Source: Neocallimastix lanati (nom. inval.) (Eukaryota > Neocallimastigomycota > Neocallimastigomycetes > Neocallimastigales > Neocallimastigaceae). From it: 64,000 nucleotides of DNA. The stretch covers positions 1,712,501 to 1,776,500 of the forward strand of contig JACVTC010000011.1 of assembly GCA_016946835.1 (NCBI GenBank). Direction: 5' to 3'. The translations under genes and the position numbers were made by a program. Under the pieces are notes generated by a model. The model did no database searches, was not told the origin of the DNA, and was given only the letters and a program-made list of their open reading frames with translations. This document shows, piece by piece, positions 1-22,641 of this stretch; positions within the stretch are counted from its first letter, which is position 1, and every line of letters begins with the position of its first letter.

Positions 1-86
1 TTTTTTGATTTATTATTACTTTTTTTTTTTTATTTTATTTTAAATTATTCTACTACTTCATTGATTATCATTTAAGGAAATTGAAT

Positions 87-7170
<7,084 letters not shown>

Positions 7171-7876
7171 TTTAATTGTATTTGTTATTCCTTTATAATT
7201 TTATAATAATTATTATTGTTATTGTTGTTGTTGTTGTTTTTATTATTATTATTATTATTTTTATTATTATTATTATTACTATTATTAAATTGAATTAAAT
7301 ATATATAATTTTCAAGTTATTTTTTTGAATGTATACATACTGAATTCTATTATATATATATTTATATATTTCTTTTTTTTTTTTATTTCTTATTTCTACT
7401 TTTATTTTTATTTTTATTTTGTTTTTTTATTAAATTATTACTTTATTATTTTTATAATTTTGTTCAATTTTTTTCTTTAACTTTTATTAATTCTATTATT
7501 ATTTTTTTTTATTTGTTAATTCAATTTATTTACTGACTTTTTTTTTTTTTTTTTTTTTTTATTTTTTCTTCTTCTTCTTCTTCTTCTTTTATTCCATTTA
7601 TTAAAAATATAAATACATGAAAATTTAAATTTCTTTTTACTTTAAATATTATTTCTTATAATTTTTATTGTTATCTATTCTATCATAGATAGTAACAATT
7701 ATAATATTGATTTTAGATAATAAAAAATGAACTAAAAAATAAATAATTAATTAATAAAATAATAACATATTTAATAGCACTTTTGGTTATGCACAAAAGT
7801 GAAACTAAATAAAATTTAAAAGAATAAAATTTAGAATGAAAAAATATTCTAATATTTAATATAATTAATGATATAA

Positions 7877-7910
<34 letters not shown>

Positions 7911-8576
7911 TAATTATTATTATTATTTAATTATTATTATTATTTAATTATTATTATTATTTAATTATTATTATTATTTAATTATTATTAATATTTAATT
8001 ATTATTACTATTAATATAATTGTTTTTTTTTTATATTATTAATTTTTAAATTTGAATTAGCATTAAAAAATATACCAAAAAAAAACAATAAATTATTATT
8101 TATTATTATTATTATTAAGCAGTATCTTATTGAAATTATCAAATTTACATAAATATTTTATATTAATTATTTTATTGATGATTTCTATAATACTATAAGT
8201 CCTTAATTATATATTTTAATTTTTTATTTTGTTTTTAATTTTTTTTTTTTTTTTTTTTTTTTTAATTTTAATTTAATAAATTAATAATGATTAAAAAAAA
8301 TATTCAATAAACTTTAAAAATAAGATATAATTTAAAGATTATTTATTATAAATAAAAAATTTTTATGAATTAATCTCAGCCAATAATATTAAAAATATTA
8401 TTTTGAAATTCAATATAAAATAAAATAATTACTGATACATACTAATGAATATTAAAAAAAAAAAAAGATAAAATTAAAAAGTGGTAGTTATTAATTATAC
8501 TAATTTATTATATCATTAAATTCTTTATCTTCTTATAAATTATTTGATTTAACGTGAATTTTTAATTTTAATCTAT

Positions 8577-8616
8577 TTATTAATTTATTTATTTACTTAT
8601 TTATTTATTTATTCAT

Positions 8617-8680
<64 letters not shown>

Positions 8681-8681
8681 A
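8577..8681. repeat. (TTTA)n tetranucleotide tract
   Basis: About 25 copies of a TTTA unit with three single-base variants. Confidence 0.9.
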
Positions 8682-8738
8682 TTTATATTTTAATATTATA
8701 TAAATTTATATATATATATTATACTATTATAAAAACAT

Positions 8739-8760
8739 AAATTGTTCATATGAACAATTT
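8739..8760. repeat. 22-bp perfect palindrome
   Basis: Two 11-bp half sites, centred on CATATG, without spacer, in otherwise low-complexity DNA. Function unknown; a chance palindrome is possible. Confidence 0.6.
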
Positions 8761-9233
8761 ATCATTTCTCAAAAATATAGAATAATAATATAATAAAACA
8801 AAAAAAAAAAAAATTATTCCAATAACTCTATAATTTTTTATTTTTTTTGGGTTATAAAAAAAAAAAATTTACAATTTTACCATAATCCCATATTTAAAAA
8901 TGATTATTTATTAAATTAATAATATATATAATAATAGGATAAAAATTTAGTTAACTCTATTCATAATATGAGATAATTTATTAATTACTCTTAACTCTAA
9001 CTATTATTTAAAATAGTTGAATTTAAAAAAAAAAAAATAAAAAAAAAAAAAAAATAACAACAATAATAATATATATTAAAATAAAATTTCAATTTTAATA
9101 TTAAATTAAATAATTAATTATATTAAAGTAAATAATTTAAAAAGATTATCATGAATGATACCCATTAATTCTTTAAAAATTTTGTAATTTATTAAAGGGT
9201 TACACTATTATTAAAAAAAATTTATATAAATAT

Positions 9234-9271
<38 letters not shown>

Positions 9272-10098
9272 ATTAATCTTACATTCTCTGTCTCATTGAA
9301 ATTATATATATATATTTAAATTATGAATAATTAATTTATTATAAATATACATTTTTTTTTTTTATTAATATTTCAAAAATTATATATTTAATGAAAGAAA
9401 AATTTCAATTATAAATATTAATATATATATATTTTCTTTTAGTACATTTCATTTATAAAAAAAATTTTTTTTTCATAATTAACCTCAAAAAAAAAATAAA
9501 AATAAAGAAAAATAAAATAATTAGTAGGTCAACAAAATGTAATTAAATAAATTCAAATAATAATAACAATTTAAAAACTTTGACGAACAATTAATGAAAA
9601 TTTTCTAGTTTTAATAATTTTAATATAGAGATATACTATTATTTATTATTATCTATTGAATTAAAAAAAAAAAAAATTCTGAAATATACTATGTTTCGTA
9701 TATTTTAAATAATGCTAATTATTAATGAAATTTATATAAGAAAATTTGTTATCTTAAAAATAAAGTTGAAAAACAATAAATATCAAATTTAATGGTTAAT
9801 TAAATGTACTATAATATATATTTTATGTTCTAATGTCCTATTAGATTTTTTTTTATTAATATTCATTAATTACTAATATAATAAGTTTAATATATCTTAT
9901 TTCAAAATAAATTATATAAAATATTTTTTATTTAACTATTTTTATTTTCTAAAAAAATATTATCATTATTTATTTCATATCGATTTAAGCATTCATTTTT
10001 TATTAATTTGTTATATATATATATATATTTTTTTTTAATTATTTATTTCTTATTATTATTTCAGAATTATTTTATTTTTGAATTTTGTAGTTGTCGAT

Positions 10099-10136
<38 letters not shown>

Positions 10137-10487
10137 CTTATTAATAAAAATCAATATTTTTTTTACAATATATTAAAACATCTATTTTAGAATATTCATA
10201 TAATTATAAATACCACTTTCATTATCTCTAATAATTATTGTTTTTATTTATTATTATTTGTCAATGTCATTTAGGTTTTCTCTAAAAATTCTTATTAATA
10301 ACTTTATCAAATAAATATATATATATATATAAAAACCCTAAAAATTAAAAAAAAACCTAAAATCAAAAAAAACCTAAAAACAAAAAACAAAAAAAAAAAA
10401 AAAAAAGCCTAAAAAAAAAAAAAAAAACTAAAAAAGAAAAAAAACTTAAAAAAATATAGTTTTTGAAAAGGTTAAATATTAAATGAA

Positions 10488-10523
<36 letters not shown>

Positions 10524-13500
10524 TTAAGGTTATATTAAAAATAAAATTAAACTTATATATTTTTATAAAAAAAAAAAATTTAAATATGAATAAAATATAT
10601 ATTGACTATTAATACATATAAAATTTATTATAATATATCTATATATTATATTTCTAAAATATATTAATGTCAAGTATGATTAAAAGTTTTTTTTTTTATT
10701 CTTTTTAAAAGTAATTAAATATTCTATTTTTGAAAATAATATTATATATTTATATTTATTGTAAATATAAGTATATAAAAAAATTTTTTATATTTAATGA
10801 TTGGTAATATTAATACAATTTTTATATACAATAAATTTTGAATAAAATAAAAATTTATTATATATGGTTAAAATATATAATATGACCTATTTATATTCAA
10901 TAATTATTATACATGTTATTTATATTATTACTGATATTTATAATAAATATACATCTTTTATTATATATATTATTTATCATTTTATTATGATTATTATTAT
11001 AATCGTTTATATCATTATTATTTATACTATTTATTATCATACGCCATTTTTTTTTATTATTTTTAATTATTTTAATGTATATTTATGATTTTATTATTAT
11101 TATTATTATTATTATAATCGTTTATATTATTATTATTATTATTATTATAATTGTTATTTATACTAATTTATTATACGCCATTATTTTATTTTTATTATTT
11201 TAAATTATTTTGATTTATATTAAATAATTTACTAAGTTTTTTTTTTAAATTAAATATATATATATATTATTTAAATAATTATAATTATTTAAACAATAGT
11301 AATATATATATTTAATAATTACAAAATATTTAATATTATATTCAAATATATTTATATATTCTAAAAAAATATTTTTAAATTTTTTATATAACATTTTATT
11401 TATTTATTTATTTATTTATTATAATTCTTCTATGTTAAAATTCAATAAATTTACTACCAGTATTTTTTTTATTATTAAACTAATTTTTACATTGTTTTTC
11501 TTGGTTTTATATAAATAAAAATATATAGAAATATAAAATTTTTATTAAGTATTATAATTAATAATATGTTAATAGACTTTTTTTATTTTCATAAAAACAA
11601 AGAAAAAATATATTTATATATAATAATAATAATAATAATAATAGTTTTATTATAAAATATAGTTAAATGTTTTCCATTTAGGCTACTCTTTAGAAGTGTC
11701 ACTCAGTATTTATATAAAAAGGTTATACCACCTGTTAAGAATTTGGGAATCATAACAAAATAGAACTGGTTACTAGGAAAATATATTATATAAATTAAAG
11801 TTAAGTTGCAGTGGTTTTTTAATAAATTAAAATATATTATAATGTATTTTAATATGTAATTCTTTTTTTTTTAAAAAAAAAAAAAAAACTATTTTAATAT
11901 AATACTTTTATTTTTTTTTATTTTTTTTTATTTTTTTTGATAAATTATAATTTATTAGTTACAGTTTATTACAATCTATTTTAATATATATTAATATATA
12001 TTTTATTTAAAATTATAATAATTTATTAATATATGGAATTCAATAAATTTTTTTTAATTTTATTAATTATAATTTAATATATTTTATTATAAACTAAAAA
12101 ATTATTGGCATTTATTAAAATTTTTTTTTTAATATAATATTTTAAAATCTTTTTAACCTAAATTTGTACTTAAAATATAATAAAGTTTATAAACTATTAA
12201 AGTTCATTTTATATAAATGTCAATTATAAAATGTTAATATTGATCAAAGGATTTCAATTGTAAATCCATCACAGAATTATAAATAGTTTTTAAATTTTTT
12301 TTTTTTTTTTTACTTTACTTGTAAGGCTCACTGAAATATTTAAAATATGAAAACTTTTTTTATTATATTTTTTAACTTTTTTTTTTAAAAAAATTTAAAA
12401 ACTAAAAATAATATGTTTATTTAATAGCTATTATTAATTATTTATATTTTACAATATTTCCTAATGTTGATATAGTCAAAATTTTTTAATATAAAAAATT
12501 AATATAAAATTTTAAGGAAAAAATAAAATTTATTATATATAACTTCTTGTTGGATTAACAAATATATAAATATCAATAATGGAAAATTGAGAAGGAAAAT
12601 ATATTAATTAGAACTATATTCAAGTTATTTAAATATTAATATTTTTTTAATTATTTATATATATAATTTATTTAAAAAATTTTAATTCTATCATTTTTTA
12701 TTTTAATGTGAATTAATTATTTAAATATTAATTATATTGCAATAATATTATATATTATTTAATATATGTTAAACATATATATTATTAATTTATAATACAA
12801 TTAAAATATATAATTGATAAAACTTCATATATAAGTATCAATTCATTTACGACTTAGCAAAAAAAAAAATTAATAAATTATAGAGTCAAAAAAAAAAAAA
12901 ACTAATAAATTATATAGTCCAAAAAAAAAATAAAAAAAAAAAAAATTATATAGTCCAAAAAAAAATTAATATATCTATCTATTACAATCTAAATTTATTT
13001 ATTTGAAAAATTTTATATTTATTATTTTCAATTAAATCAATTATCAACATATTTAATAATATATAATATTTTATAATATAATTTTAAATTTATAATATAT
13101 TTAATATAATTTAATATATGATAGTATAACTTTACATAAATTAATGCATATAATAAATATAACATATAAATAAAAGAATTATATTAATTATCAAAATAAA
13201 TATAAAAATAATTAATTATAATATTTAAAAAAACTCTATAAAAAAAAAAAAAGGCTTTATCTATTTATTATTCGACTAATTATATTATGAATAAATAGAT
13301 TAAATAATATATTTGATTATATTAGATATAATTTAATTAATTTTGTTTATATGATGATATATATTAGTATAATAGATATTAAAAAAATATTTTGACATCC
13401 AGATGATAAAAGAATTTTCTATTGTTAATATATTAGTAATATATATGAATATAATTGAATATTATAAATATTATTTTGATAATATATTCTATTTACCACA

Positions 13501-14946
13501 AAATTGCTTTTTTTTTTTTTTTGGAAATAATAGTAATAGAATACTTTTATACTTAATTATCCATAGCTATAAATATTAATATAAATAGTTATATATATTA
13601 TTTATATTCCTATATATATAATAAAGTTTTTTTATAAGGTTTATTATATTCTTTTATATGATCTTTATTGAAATAAATCTGATATATGACATTAACTTAA
13701 AATATTATTAAATTTCTCCATTAATATAAATTTAAACATTAAAATTGTTAAATTAATATTATTATAACAAAATTATTAAATATCAAAAAAAATAATTATT
13801 ATATAAAAACTATTATTAATAAGTAAAATTTGATTGAATTTATATAAAGTGTTAATATTTATATAAATATTAATATTTATATAAATATTTTTATACATTT
13901 GTTTACATAAATCAAAATGAAAGTGTTAATTACAAATATTTCTATTTTAAAAAAGACACCTACCTCTTTTATTTATTTAATATTTTAATGTATTATAGAA
14001 TAATTATATTTTGACTATAATATTAAAATTTTTAAATATTTAATTTATTCTTTTTATAATTAATTCTCAATATTAAATAAATTTCTTTCAAAAGAGATGA
14101 TTTTAAACTTAAGAAAGTATATTATTTTAATGTGATAAAAAGTTATATATTAAAATTATAATTTATAATTATAATTTCCAATCAATATATTTGTTGGATC
14201 AATTTTTCAAATTGTTAATATCAAATAATTATAATTTAAATTTTATATATAAAAAAAAATAAGGTTTAAATAGTACATTCCTTAATATATATTCCAAAAA
14301 ATTTATATTATGGTTAAATTTATTATTAAAAAAAAATTAAACTTTAATTAATAATAAGAATTTCATAGTATCTATTATTAATGATTGAATTTAAAAATAT
14401 ATATTGTATGTTTAATTTATAATAAGAATTTTTTTATTATTATCATTATTAAATATGCCAGAATAAATTTTTATTATTATTTATTTTTTTTTTTTTTTAA
14501 AAAATACCAGTGATAAAATGCCATATTTATGTGTGATATTTTTATATATACAATAATAAATAAATTAACTTTTTTTTTTTAACTATTTATTTTTTTTATT
14601 TCATTAATGAAATGATAATTTAAGAGATACATAATTTTATTTTATCACTCTATATTATAAATATTTTAAAATATAAATTAAATATAAAAATATTTTGTTA
14701 TTTTTATATTCAGAAATAATAATATAGTTTTTTTTTTTAATTTATTTAAAGGCAACTTAAAAAGATTAAATATTTTTTATTTGATCTTTCTTTTTTATTG
14801 AAAATAAATTAATATAATGTGTAATATTTAGTTTGTATATTAGTAAAGTAATCACATGCTAAATAATATTGCAATTTATATTAATTTTTTTATTTAAGTT
14901 TTTTTTTTATATTTATAAACTTTTTTTCCTTTCTTTTTTTTCTTTC

Positions 14947-14977
<31 letters not shown>

Positions 14978-15652
14978 AAAAAAAAGTTACTTCCTTTATT
15001 TTTATGTATATAGTTACCACCAATTTTTATAAGATTAAAATTTTTTAATATTTTCAAAAGTTTCATTTTTTTTTTTTAAAAAAAATAAAAAAGATTAGAA
15101 TATCTTAATAATAATTATTAAATACGATTCTTAACTAATTAATGTACATATTAAATACAGGTAAATATTATTCAATCTCAAAATATTTCTATAATCCTAT
15201 CTTTTTTAAATATAAATTTATATATATATATAAATAAAACATTATATACTTTAAAATAATTTTTCCATAATATTCAAAATAATATCATATATATACATAT
15301 TTCAAAAATAAAATACAATAAAATAAAATAAAAAATTAAAATTAATGAAAATTATTACATAAAAAGAAAAATGAAAAATTATGAAAATATAATTTTTAAA
15401 AATATATTTAATCAAGAATAACATAAAATAAAAATTAATAATTATTAAATCTTAGAAACTATAATTTATAGTAATATGATAAATAAAAATAATAATAAAT
15501 AGAAAAAAAACTAAAAATAAAAAATTATAATAATAAAAAGTTATAAGACATTATTTGTTATATATTTATTCTATATTCTATATTAACAAACATTTATCAT
15601 TCACTTCATTTTTTTTATGAAAATAAATTAGTATATTGTAATAATAATAATA

Positions 15653-15696
<44 letters not shown>

Positions 15697-17492
15697 AGGA
15701 AATTTTTTAAAATATTTTTTTCATTATGAATATTGAAAATAATAATATAAAGTTTTTTTTTTTTTTTTTTTATTTATTTATTATTATTATTACAAAGGTA
15801 AATATTAACTTTATTTTTATTGGTTAAATATCAAACTTAAATATTTTTCTAATATACAAATTTAAAAAATATATAAAGTTTAACATAGTTTTTTATTTTA
15901 TTTTATTTTTTTTATTATTATTTTTTTTTTTTTTACTATAAATTTTTATTATTTTTTATTTTATTTATTTATTTATTTTTTACTAATTATATAAAATATA
16001 AATATGAAAATAAGAACAATTTTATTTTTTTCTAATTATATTTTTAATATATTATAAAAAAATTATTTTATTTATTTATTTTTCATATAATAAATAAATA
16101 TTAGAATTTTTTTTATTATTATTTTTTAAAAAATTTTAATATAAGAAAAAAAAATAAAAAAAGGTATTTTATATATAATAATGATTACTTATATATTATA
16201 AGTGTATTAAATTTCTTATTTTTCTATTACTTCAAATAGAAATAATCTATAATATAAAATAATTCATATCATTTTATATGTAGAATAAAACAAAAAAGGT
16301 ATGAAGAAAATGTTTTAATATTTGTAATATTATTTTTTAAAATAAATATAAAAAAAAAATTGTTTAAAAATAAAAACAAAAAAAATTTTTTTTTAAAAAA
16401 TATATTAAAATTATAATATATTGAACTTATTTTTATATTATTAAATAAAGAAAAATAAAAGAAAAAATAAATAAATAAAAAATAGATGAAAGGAATACTA
16501 TTTAAAAAAATATGTAATTATATATTATGAGAATTTAAGATCTTAATATTATTAAATCAAAAAAAAAGTAAAAATATAATAAAATAATAATAATAATAAT
16601 AATAATAAAAACATAAATTAAAGTAATAATAATAATAATAATAATAATATAACGAAATAATAATAATTGTGATTACAATAATAATTATAATAATAAATGA
16701 AATAATAATAATAAAATAAATAAATGATAAAATAAATAAATAAAAAAATAAATAAATAATATAATAAATAATAAAAAAATAAAAATAAAAATAAAATAAA
16801 AATAAAAAAATAAAAATAAAAATAAAAATAATATATTTAAATAAAAATAAATTAAATAATTTAGAAAATATAATAATAATCATAGCAAAAAGTGAAAAAG
16901 TAACGTTTTGATCAATTAAATATTTTTTTTTAATAATTGATATATATATATATATTATAATTTTTTCAATTATATATATATATATATATAATTTTTTCAA
17001 TTAAGAAATAATTTTCATATTTCAAATAAAAAATAAAACTTTTTATTATAAAATTATTTTTTAAAACTAATTAATGAGTGAATAATTATTATAACAAGAA
17101 CAAAAATAAAAATTGATCATACATTTATATATAATTATTTAATTATTAATGTAGGAAAGTTTATAAAATTTATTATTATTAAAAAAAAAAAAAACAATAA
17201 TAAAATTTATTAATTATTAAAAAATAAAAAGTTAGATATTAATAATGAATAAAGCAACAGAAATTATTAAAAAAATTAATATTCATACTAAAATAAAATT
17301 ATCATTATTTAATAGTTGATAAAAAATAAATTATGTGTTAAGTTTAACTATTTTAAAATAATAAAGTTGAATTTTTTTTTTAAAATATATATATATATAT
17401 ATATTAAAAAGAATTAACTAATTATTAAAGGTAAACTAATATATTTATATTATATATAACCGAATTAATTTTCATTATTAAAAAGTAAAACA

Positions 17493-17525
<33 letters not shown>

Positions 17526-17604
17526 ATATTTTTTCTTATTAAAAATTTAATAAGCAATGCAAAAAAAATAAATAAATAAATAAATAGTTTAAGTTTAAAA
17601 ACTA

Positions 17605-17645
<41 letters not shown>

Positions 17646-18970
17646 TAAAAATACTTACAGTTATTTTTATATTAAAAATATTATAAATTATAACAAAGAT
17701 ACAATAAGAATTTAGATAGTTAAAATACTTTAAAAAAAAAAAATTATAAAGAATTATTTTTGTATTAAAAATAAATATAATTAGTCATAAATAATATGGT
17801 AATAAAGCGAACTTAATATATTAAAATAATTTTTTTTTTATAGACTAGGAATAAACTAAATTAATTAATAATTATCAACCTTGATGGAAAAAAATTGAAA
17901 ATTAATATTAATTTAAAATAATTTAGGAAAATAAATAATTATACTTACAATATAAATATATGTTGAAACTATAAAAAGTTTAATATATATTTGAGAATAT
18001 ACTAACCATAGTATTACTATTTAATATTATAAAAATCTAATAATATATTTACCATTTTCATTAATATATTTAAATTATATTTATTCTATATATTACAGTA
18101 TTTCATAGTATGTAAATAATAAAAGGAATAAAAAAAAATTTTTTTTTTTTTATATTTTTTTTATATTTTTTTACATATATTTAAATTTTAAAAATTAAAT
18201 CAATATAATTTATTAAATTAAAATCATCTATTATTCATGATTAATAATAAATAATAAATAATATAAAGAATATATTTTTTATTGATTGATTAAATAATAG
18301 ATTAATATATGTATAATATCTTAATAATTGAAATATATAAATTACATATAAATTTTAACTTGAAAAATATAAATTGTTAATTAAAATTATATAACCAAAT
18401 TTTGATATTAAAATAAATAATCATAATAGAATGATTCATGATTTAAAATATAATAAAATTATTTAATTTTTATATAAATCTTAAATTATTATTCATATAT
18501 ATATATGTCTATTATAAATATATGTATTTATATATATTTTTTTGAATTTTTTTTTTTGTTTTTGAATTGTTATATATATATTAAAAAGTTTTCGATTTAT
18601 AAAAAATTTTTATATAATAAAGTAAAGCATTCATAAACTGAAATACCAACATACATATATTTTTTCAATTAATACTTTTATCATTTAAAAATAAAAAAAT
18701 AAAAATAAAAATACAAATAAAAAAGATTAAAAAGATATAATAATAAAAATAATAATATAAATAGTACAATAAATCATATATTATTTATAAAATAATTTTT
18801 ACTTTTTCTTTTTTTTATTATTATTATTAATCAAAGCTTTTAAAAGTATAAATATAAATATTAAAGACTAATAAAACCATTTCAAATTTCTAATATATAC
18901 AAAAAAAAAATAAAGAAAAATAAAAAAAAAAAAAAAAAGAATAAAGAACAAAAGAATAAAACATAGCAAA

Positions 18971-19001
<31 letters not shown>

Positions 19002-19237
19002 AAGTAAATAAATAAAAGGAGAAATTTAAATTATAATTTTAATATTTTTATCTATAAAATACTAAATTTAAATATTAGAATAATTTATATTATTCTATAT
19101 ATATATAATATAAATATGTTTATATAAAAAATAATAGTATTTTATTTCACAAATGTATATATATATATTTACTCATGTAAAATAATAAAATAATTTATAA
19201 ATAGGTTCAGTATGCTTAATATAAAATAAAGTAATTC

Positions 19238-19287
<50 letters not shown>

Positions 19288-19476
19288 TTATAAAATAATA
19301 TATAGAAATTAATAATTAAAAGTCAATCCTTAAATCTTTATGTTTTCATTAATATTATTAAATATTATTATTGTTATAAATATTGTTTAAAAAATATTTT
19401 ATACATTAGTACATAAGTACTAATTTAAAATATATATATATATATATATAAATTTAATATGTATTAAATATTTTTA

Positions 19477-19507
<31 letters not shown>

Positions 19508-19508
19508 G

Positions 19509-19547
<39 letters not shown>

Positions 19548-19583
19548 AAGTAGTATAAAAATTTAAATAAATAGATAAAATAA

Positions 19584-22500
19584 ATGTCTTCAAATTCTTC
19601 CATATCTAATTTAATTAATCACCAAAATGATACCCCAAATATTAATGATAAAAATCCCAACAATGATAAAACACAAGAAGTGACAAATAATTATGAGAGG
19701 TTATTTCATTGCTCAACTTGTTTGAAAACGTTTAAAAGGTATTTTTTTATTTTATTTTATTTTTTTATTTTATTTTATTTTATTTTATTTTATTTTATTT
19801 TATTTTATTTTATTTTATTTTATTTTATTTTATTTTATTTTATTTTATTTTATTTTATTTTATTTTATTTTATTTTATTTTATTTTATTTTATTTTATTT
19901 TATTTTATTTTATTTTATTTTATTTTATTTTATTTTATTTTATTTTATTTTATTTTATTTTATTTTATTTTATTTTATTTTATTTTATTTTATTTTATTT
20001 TATTTTATTTTATTTTATTTTATTTTATTTTATTTTATTTTATTTTATTTTATTTTATTTTATTTTATTTTATTTTATTTTATTTTATTTTATTTTATTT
20101 TATTTTATTTTATTTTATTTTATTTTATTTTACTCAATATGTACTTTATATTCATATTTCTACTATTAATTTTATTTTATTTTATTTTATTTTATTTTAT
20201 TTTATTTTATTTTACTCAATATGTACTTTATATTCATATTTCTACTATTAATTTTATTTTATTTTATTTTATTTTATTTTATTTTATTTTATTTTACTCA
20301 ATATGTACTTTATATTCATATTTCTACTATTAATTTTATTTTATTTTATTTTATTTTATTTTACTCAATATGTACTTTATATTCATATTTCTACTATTAA
20401 TTTTATTTTATTTTATTTTATTTTATTTTACTCAATATGTACTTTATATTCATATTTCTACTATTAATTTTATTTCATTTTATTTTAATGTAATTTATTT
20501 TATTTATTATTATATTATATTATATTATATTATATTATATTATATTTTTATTTTATTTTATTTTTTATTTTTTATTTTTTCCCCCTTAACTCTTTTATAT
20601 TTAATAATTTCATTATTATTTTATTCATAAATTTTATCGTTCATTTATATACTTATTAATTATTAACTAACAATTTTTTTCAATAATATTAAAAAATATC
20701 TGTTATTAAAATAATATTAAAAGATGTGAACATTTAATTAGGCATTTAAGAATTCATTCGGGAGAAAAACCATACAAATGTTCATTTTTTAATTGTAATA
20801 AACGTTTTTCTAGAAGAGATGGTTTAAAACGTCATGAACAATTACACTTACAAAAGCAAAGGCAACCTCAAAGAAATGGAATTTTAAAAAAGAAGAAAAT
20901 ACGAAAACCTAATGAAAAAAAGAATAATCTTTTAATCAATAATAGTTCAGTTATAGCGAATTATCCAGGTATTCCATATCCAATGAATCCTACATTTCAA
21001 AATCATGTCAATCATTGTATATATAAATCGAATAATGAACATACAGAAAATAATATTCCATCAAACTATTCAATTAATAATAATAATAGTAATAGTAATA
21101 ATAATAGTAATAGTAATAGTAATAGTAATAGTAATAGTAGTAATAATAATAATTCAAATTTCAATAGATTTGATAATAGTTTAATTAATGAATATAATGA
21201 TAAATCTTCAAATATACATTATGAAGAACATCAAATGAATAGAAATTATGAGATGGAATCTAAATATGATGATTTTAATAATCCTAAAAATAAAATAATA
21301 TATAATAATAGTAACAATTATTATAAAGACAATCCTATATCTTCTCATACGATTTCATCAGTAAGTCATTCCTCATTAAAAACTAATAATGATATTGATT
21401 ATAATAATTCTAACAAAAAATATTTTTTAAATTATTCATTAAATAATATATCGAAAAAATATAAGGATGATGATAATGGTCATTTAATAAATAATTTTAA
21501 TAATAATTATACCAGTTCAAAATCATTAAATACTGAACCATTTATATATCAAAATGGTGAGTTTCAAAATGTTAGTCATAGTAATACTATTAATCAAAAT
21601 TACATTGATACTAATCATGACAGTCATAGTTTTAGTAGTGATAATGTAAAGCATAAGATTATTTATGACAATAAATATCAAGATAACAGAAATTTATATT
21701 CTAAAAGTTTTAAATTACCCTATAATAATGATAATAATGATAAAATTAAGGTGAACAGTAATGATAACAGAGAATATATAGGTTCTGGAAATAATAATAA
21801 TGATAATATATCAATTCATTCTAAAGAAATAGCTAATTCAAGAAATAATATTGATTCAATTCCATATAATTATAATTCACCATATTTATTTTCTAACAAC
21901 TCACCATATAATAGAAATAAAGATCCTCCTGTTAAAACATTTACTCAAGAAAAATATAAATACAAATATCATGATTTAAATAATGAATTTAAATATTCTA
22001 AGGATGAAGAAATAGAGTCAAAAAGTAATTATCCATATTCTTATAAATACAAAATAGATGAAAAAGTAGATAATTTTAAAAATGCTTCATTGTTTAATGA
22101 TAGAAGTAATAATTCAAGTGATAGTAGTAGTACATTATTTAATATCAATGATAATAAAGAAGAACTTTCAGATAATACCTATCATAATAATAATGAAAAA
22201 AAATCATGGTATAATCAAAATACCTTAGCACCCTTGAAGAAATTAGATAATTTTATTGAAAATAATATTTATATTAACAAAAGAAATACAACTTCTTTAT
22301 ATTCAAATTCTGAAAGTAATCATGACTATAACAACTATAGAAAAAATTCATTCATTCCAAAGGAAGAAAAAAATAGAATCAATATTAAAAATTTCAATAA
22401 TAATACTATGGTAGAATCACCTAATAATCAAATAAAGTTTGGAAATTTGAATAGAAATGATTATTCATTACATCATGAAATTAATCCTAATCATACCTAT

Positions 22501-22641
22501 AAAAATGACAATAATAATAGTAATTATAATAAAAATGGAAATTATAATAATTATAATAATTATTATTATAATGATAATTATATTGATAATAAAATAGAAA
22601 TAATTAATAATAGAGGTAAAATAATAATAACAATAATTTAA
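19584..22641 (+). CDS. Two-finger C2H2 zinc-finger transcription factor
   Basis: Probable DNA-binding regulator in the nucleus. Exon 1 is 19584-19738 and exon 2 is 20724-22641, joined across a 985-bp GT-AG intron, giving about 690 aa. Finger 1 has C43, C46, H59, H63 and finger 2 has C71, C76, H89, H93, with the classic HSGEKPYKC linker between them. The intron falls inside finger 1, between the Cys pair and the His pair, so splicing is needed to make the finger. Helix residues (RCEHLIR, RRDGLKR) resemble those of Msn2/Mig1-type fungal factors that read G-rich sites; this is inference. A Lys/Arg-rich stretch at about 94-122 may be a nuclear signal. The remaining 550 residues are Asn/Ser-rich and probably disordered. 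Start: ATG at 19584 after an A-rich leader. Confidence 0.88.
19767..20480. repeat. TTTTA satellite with five higher-order units in zinc-finger intron
   Basis: About 73 near-perfect TTTTA copies run to 20131. Then follow five copies of a 38-bp non-pentamer segment beginning ACTCAATATGTACTTTATAT, separated by shorter TTTTA blocks. All of it lies inside the intron 19739-20723. Confidence 0.95.

Larger units (their letters stand above)
7171..19583. other. 12.4-kb intergenic region without a supportable gene
   Basis: Almost pure A/T with poly-A and poly-T runs, AT dinucleotide and ATT/TTA stretches. No frame has ordinary amino-acid composition; the longest open frames (near 10864-11088 and 16557-17000) are Ile/Tyr/Phe strings from simple sequence. 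Slightly more complex islands at about 11680-11780 and 12240-12345 are not recognisable. No tRNA-like B box was seen. It separates the Munc13-like gene from the zinc-finger gene and probably holds both promoters, but no element can be pinpointed. Confidence 0.7.

Noticed and set aside
16557-17000. 147-codon minus-strand frame rich in Ile and Tyr
   Set aside because: Composition follows AAT/AAAT repeats; no domain or splice context.
19739-20333. FILFY-repeat membrane protein as a gene product
   Set aside because: Lies in an intron whose removal restores a perfect C2H2 finger; the frame is open only because TTTTA has no stop in any phase on this strand.
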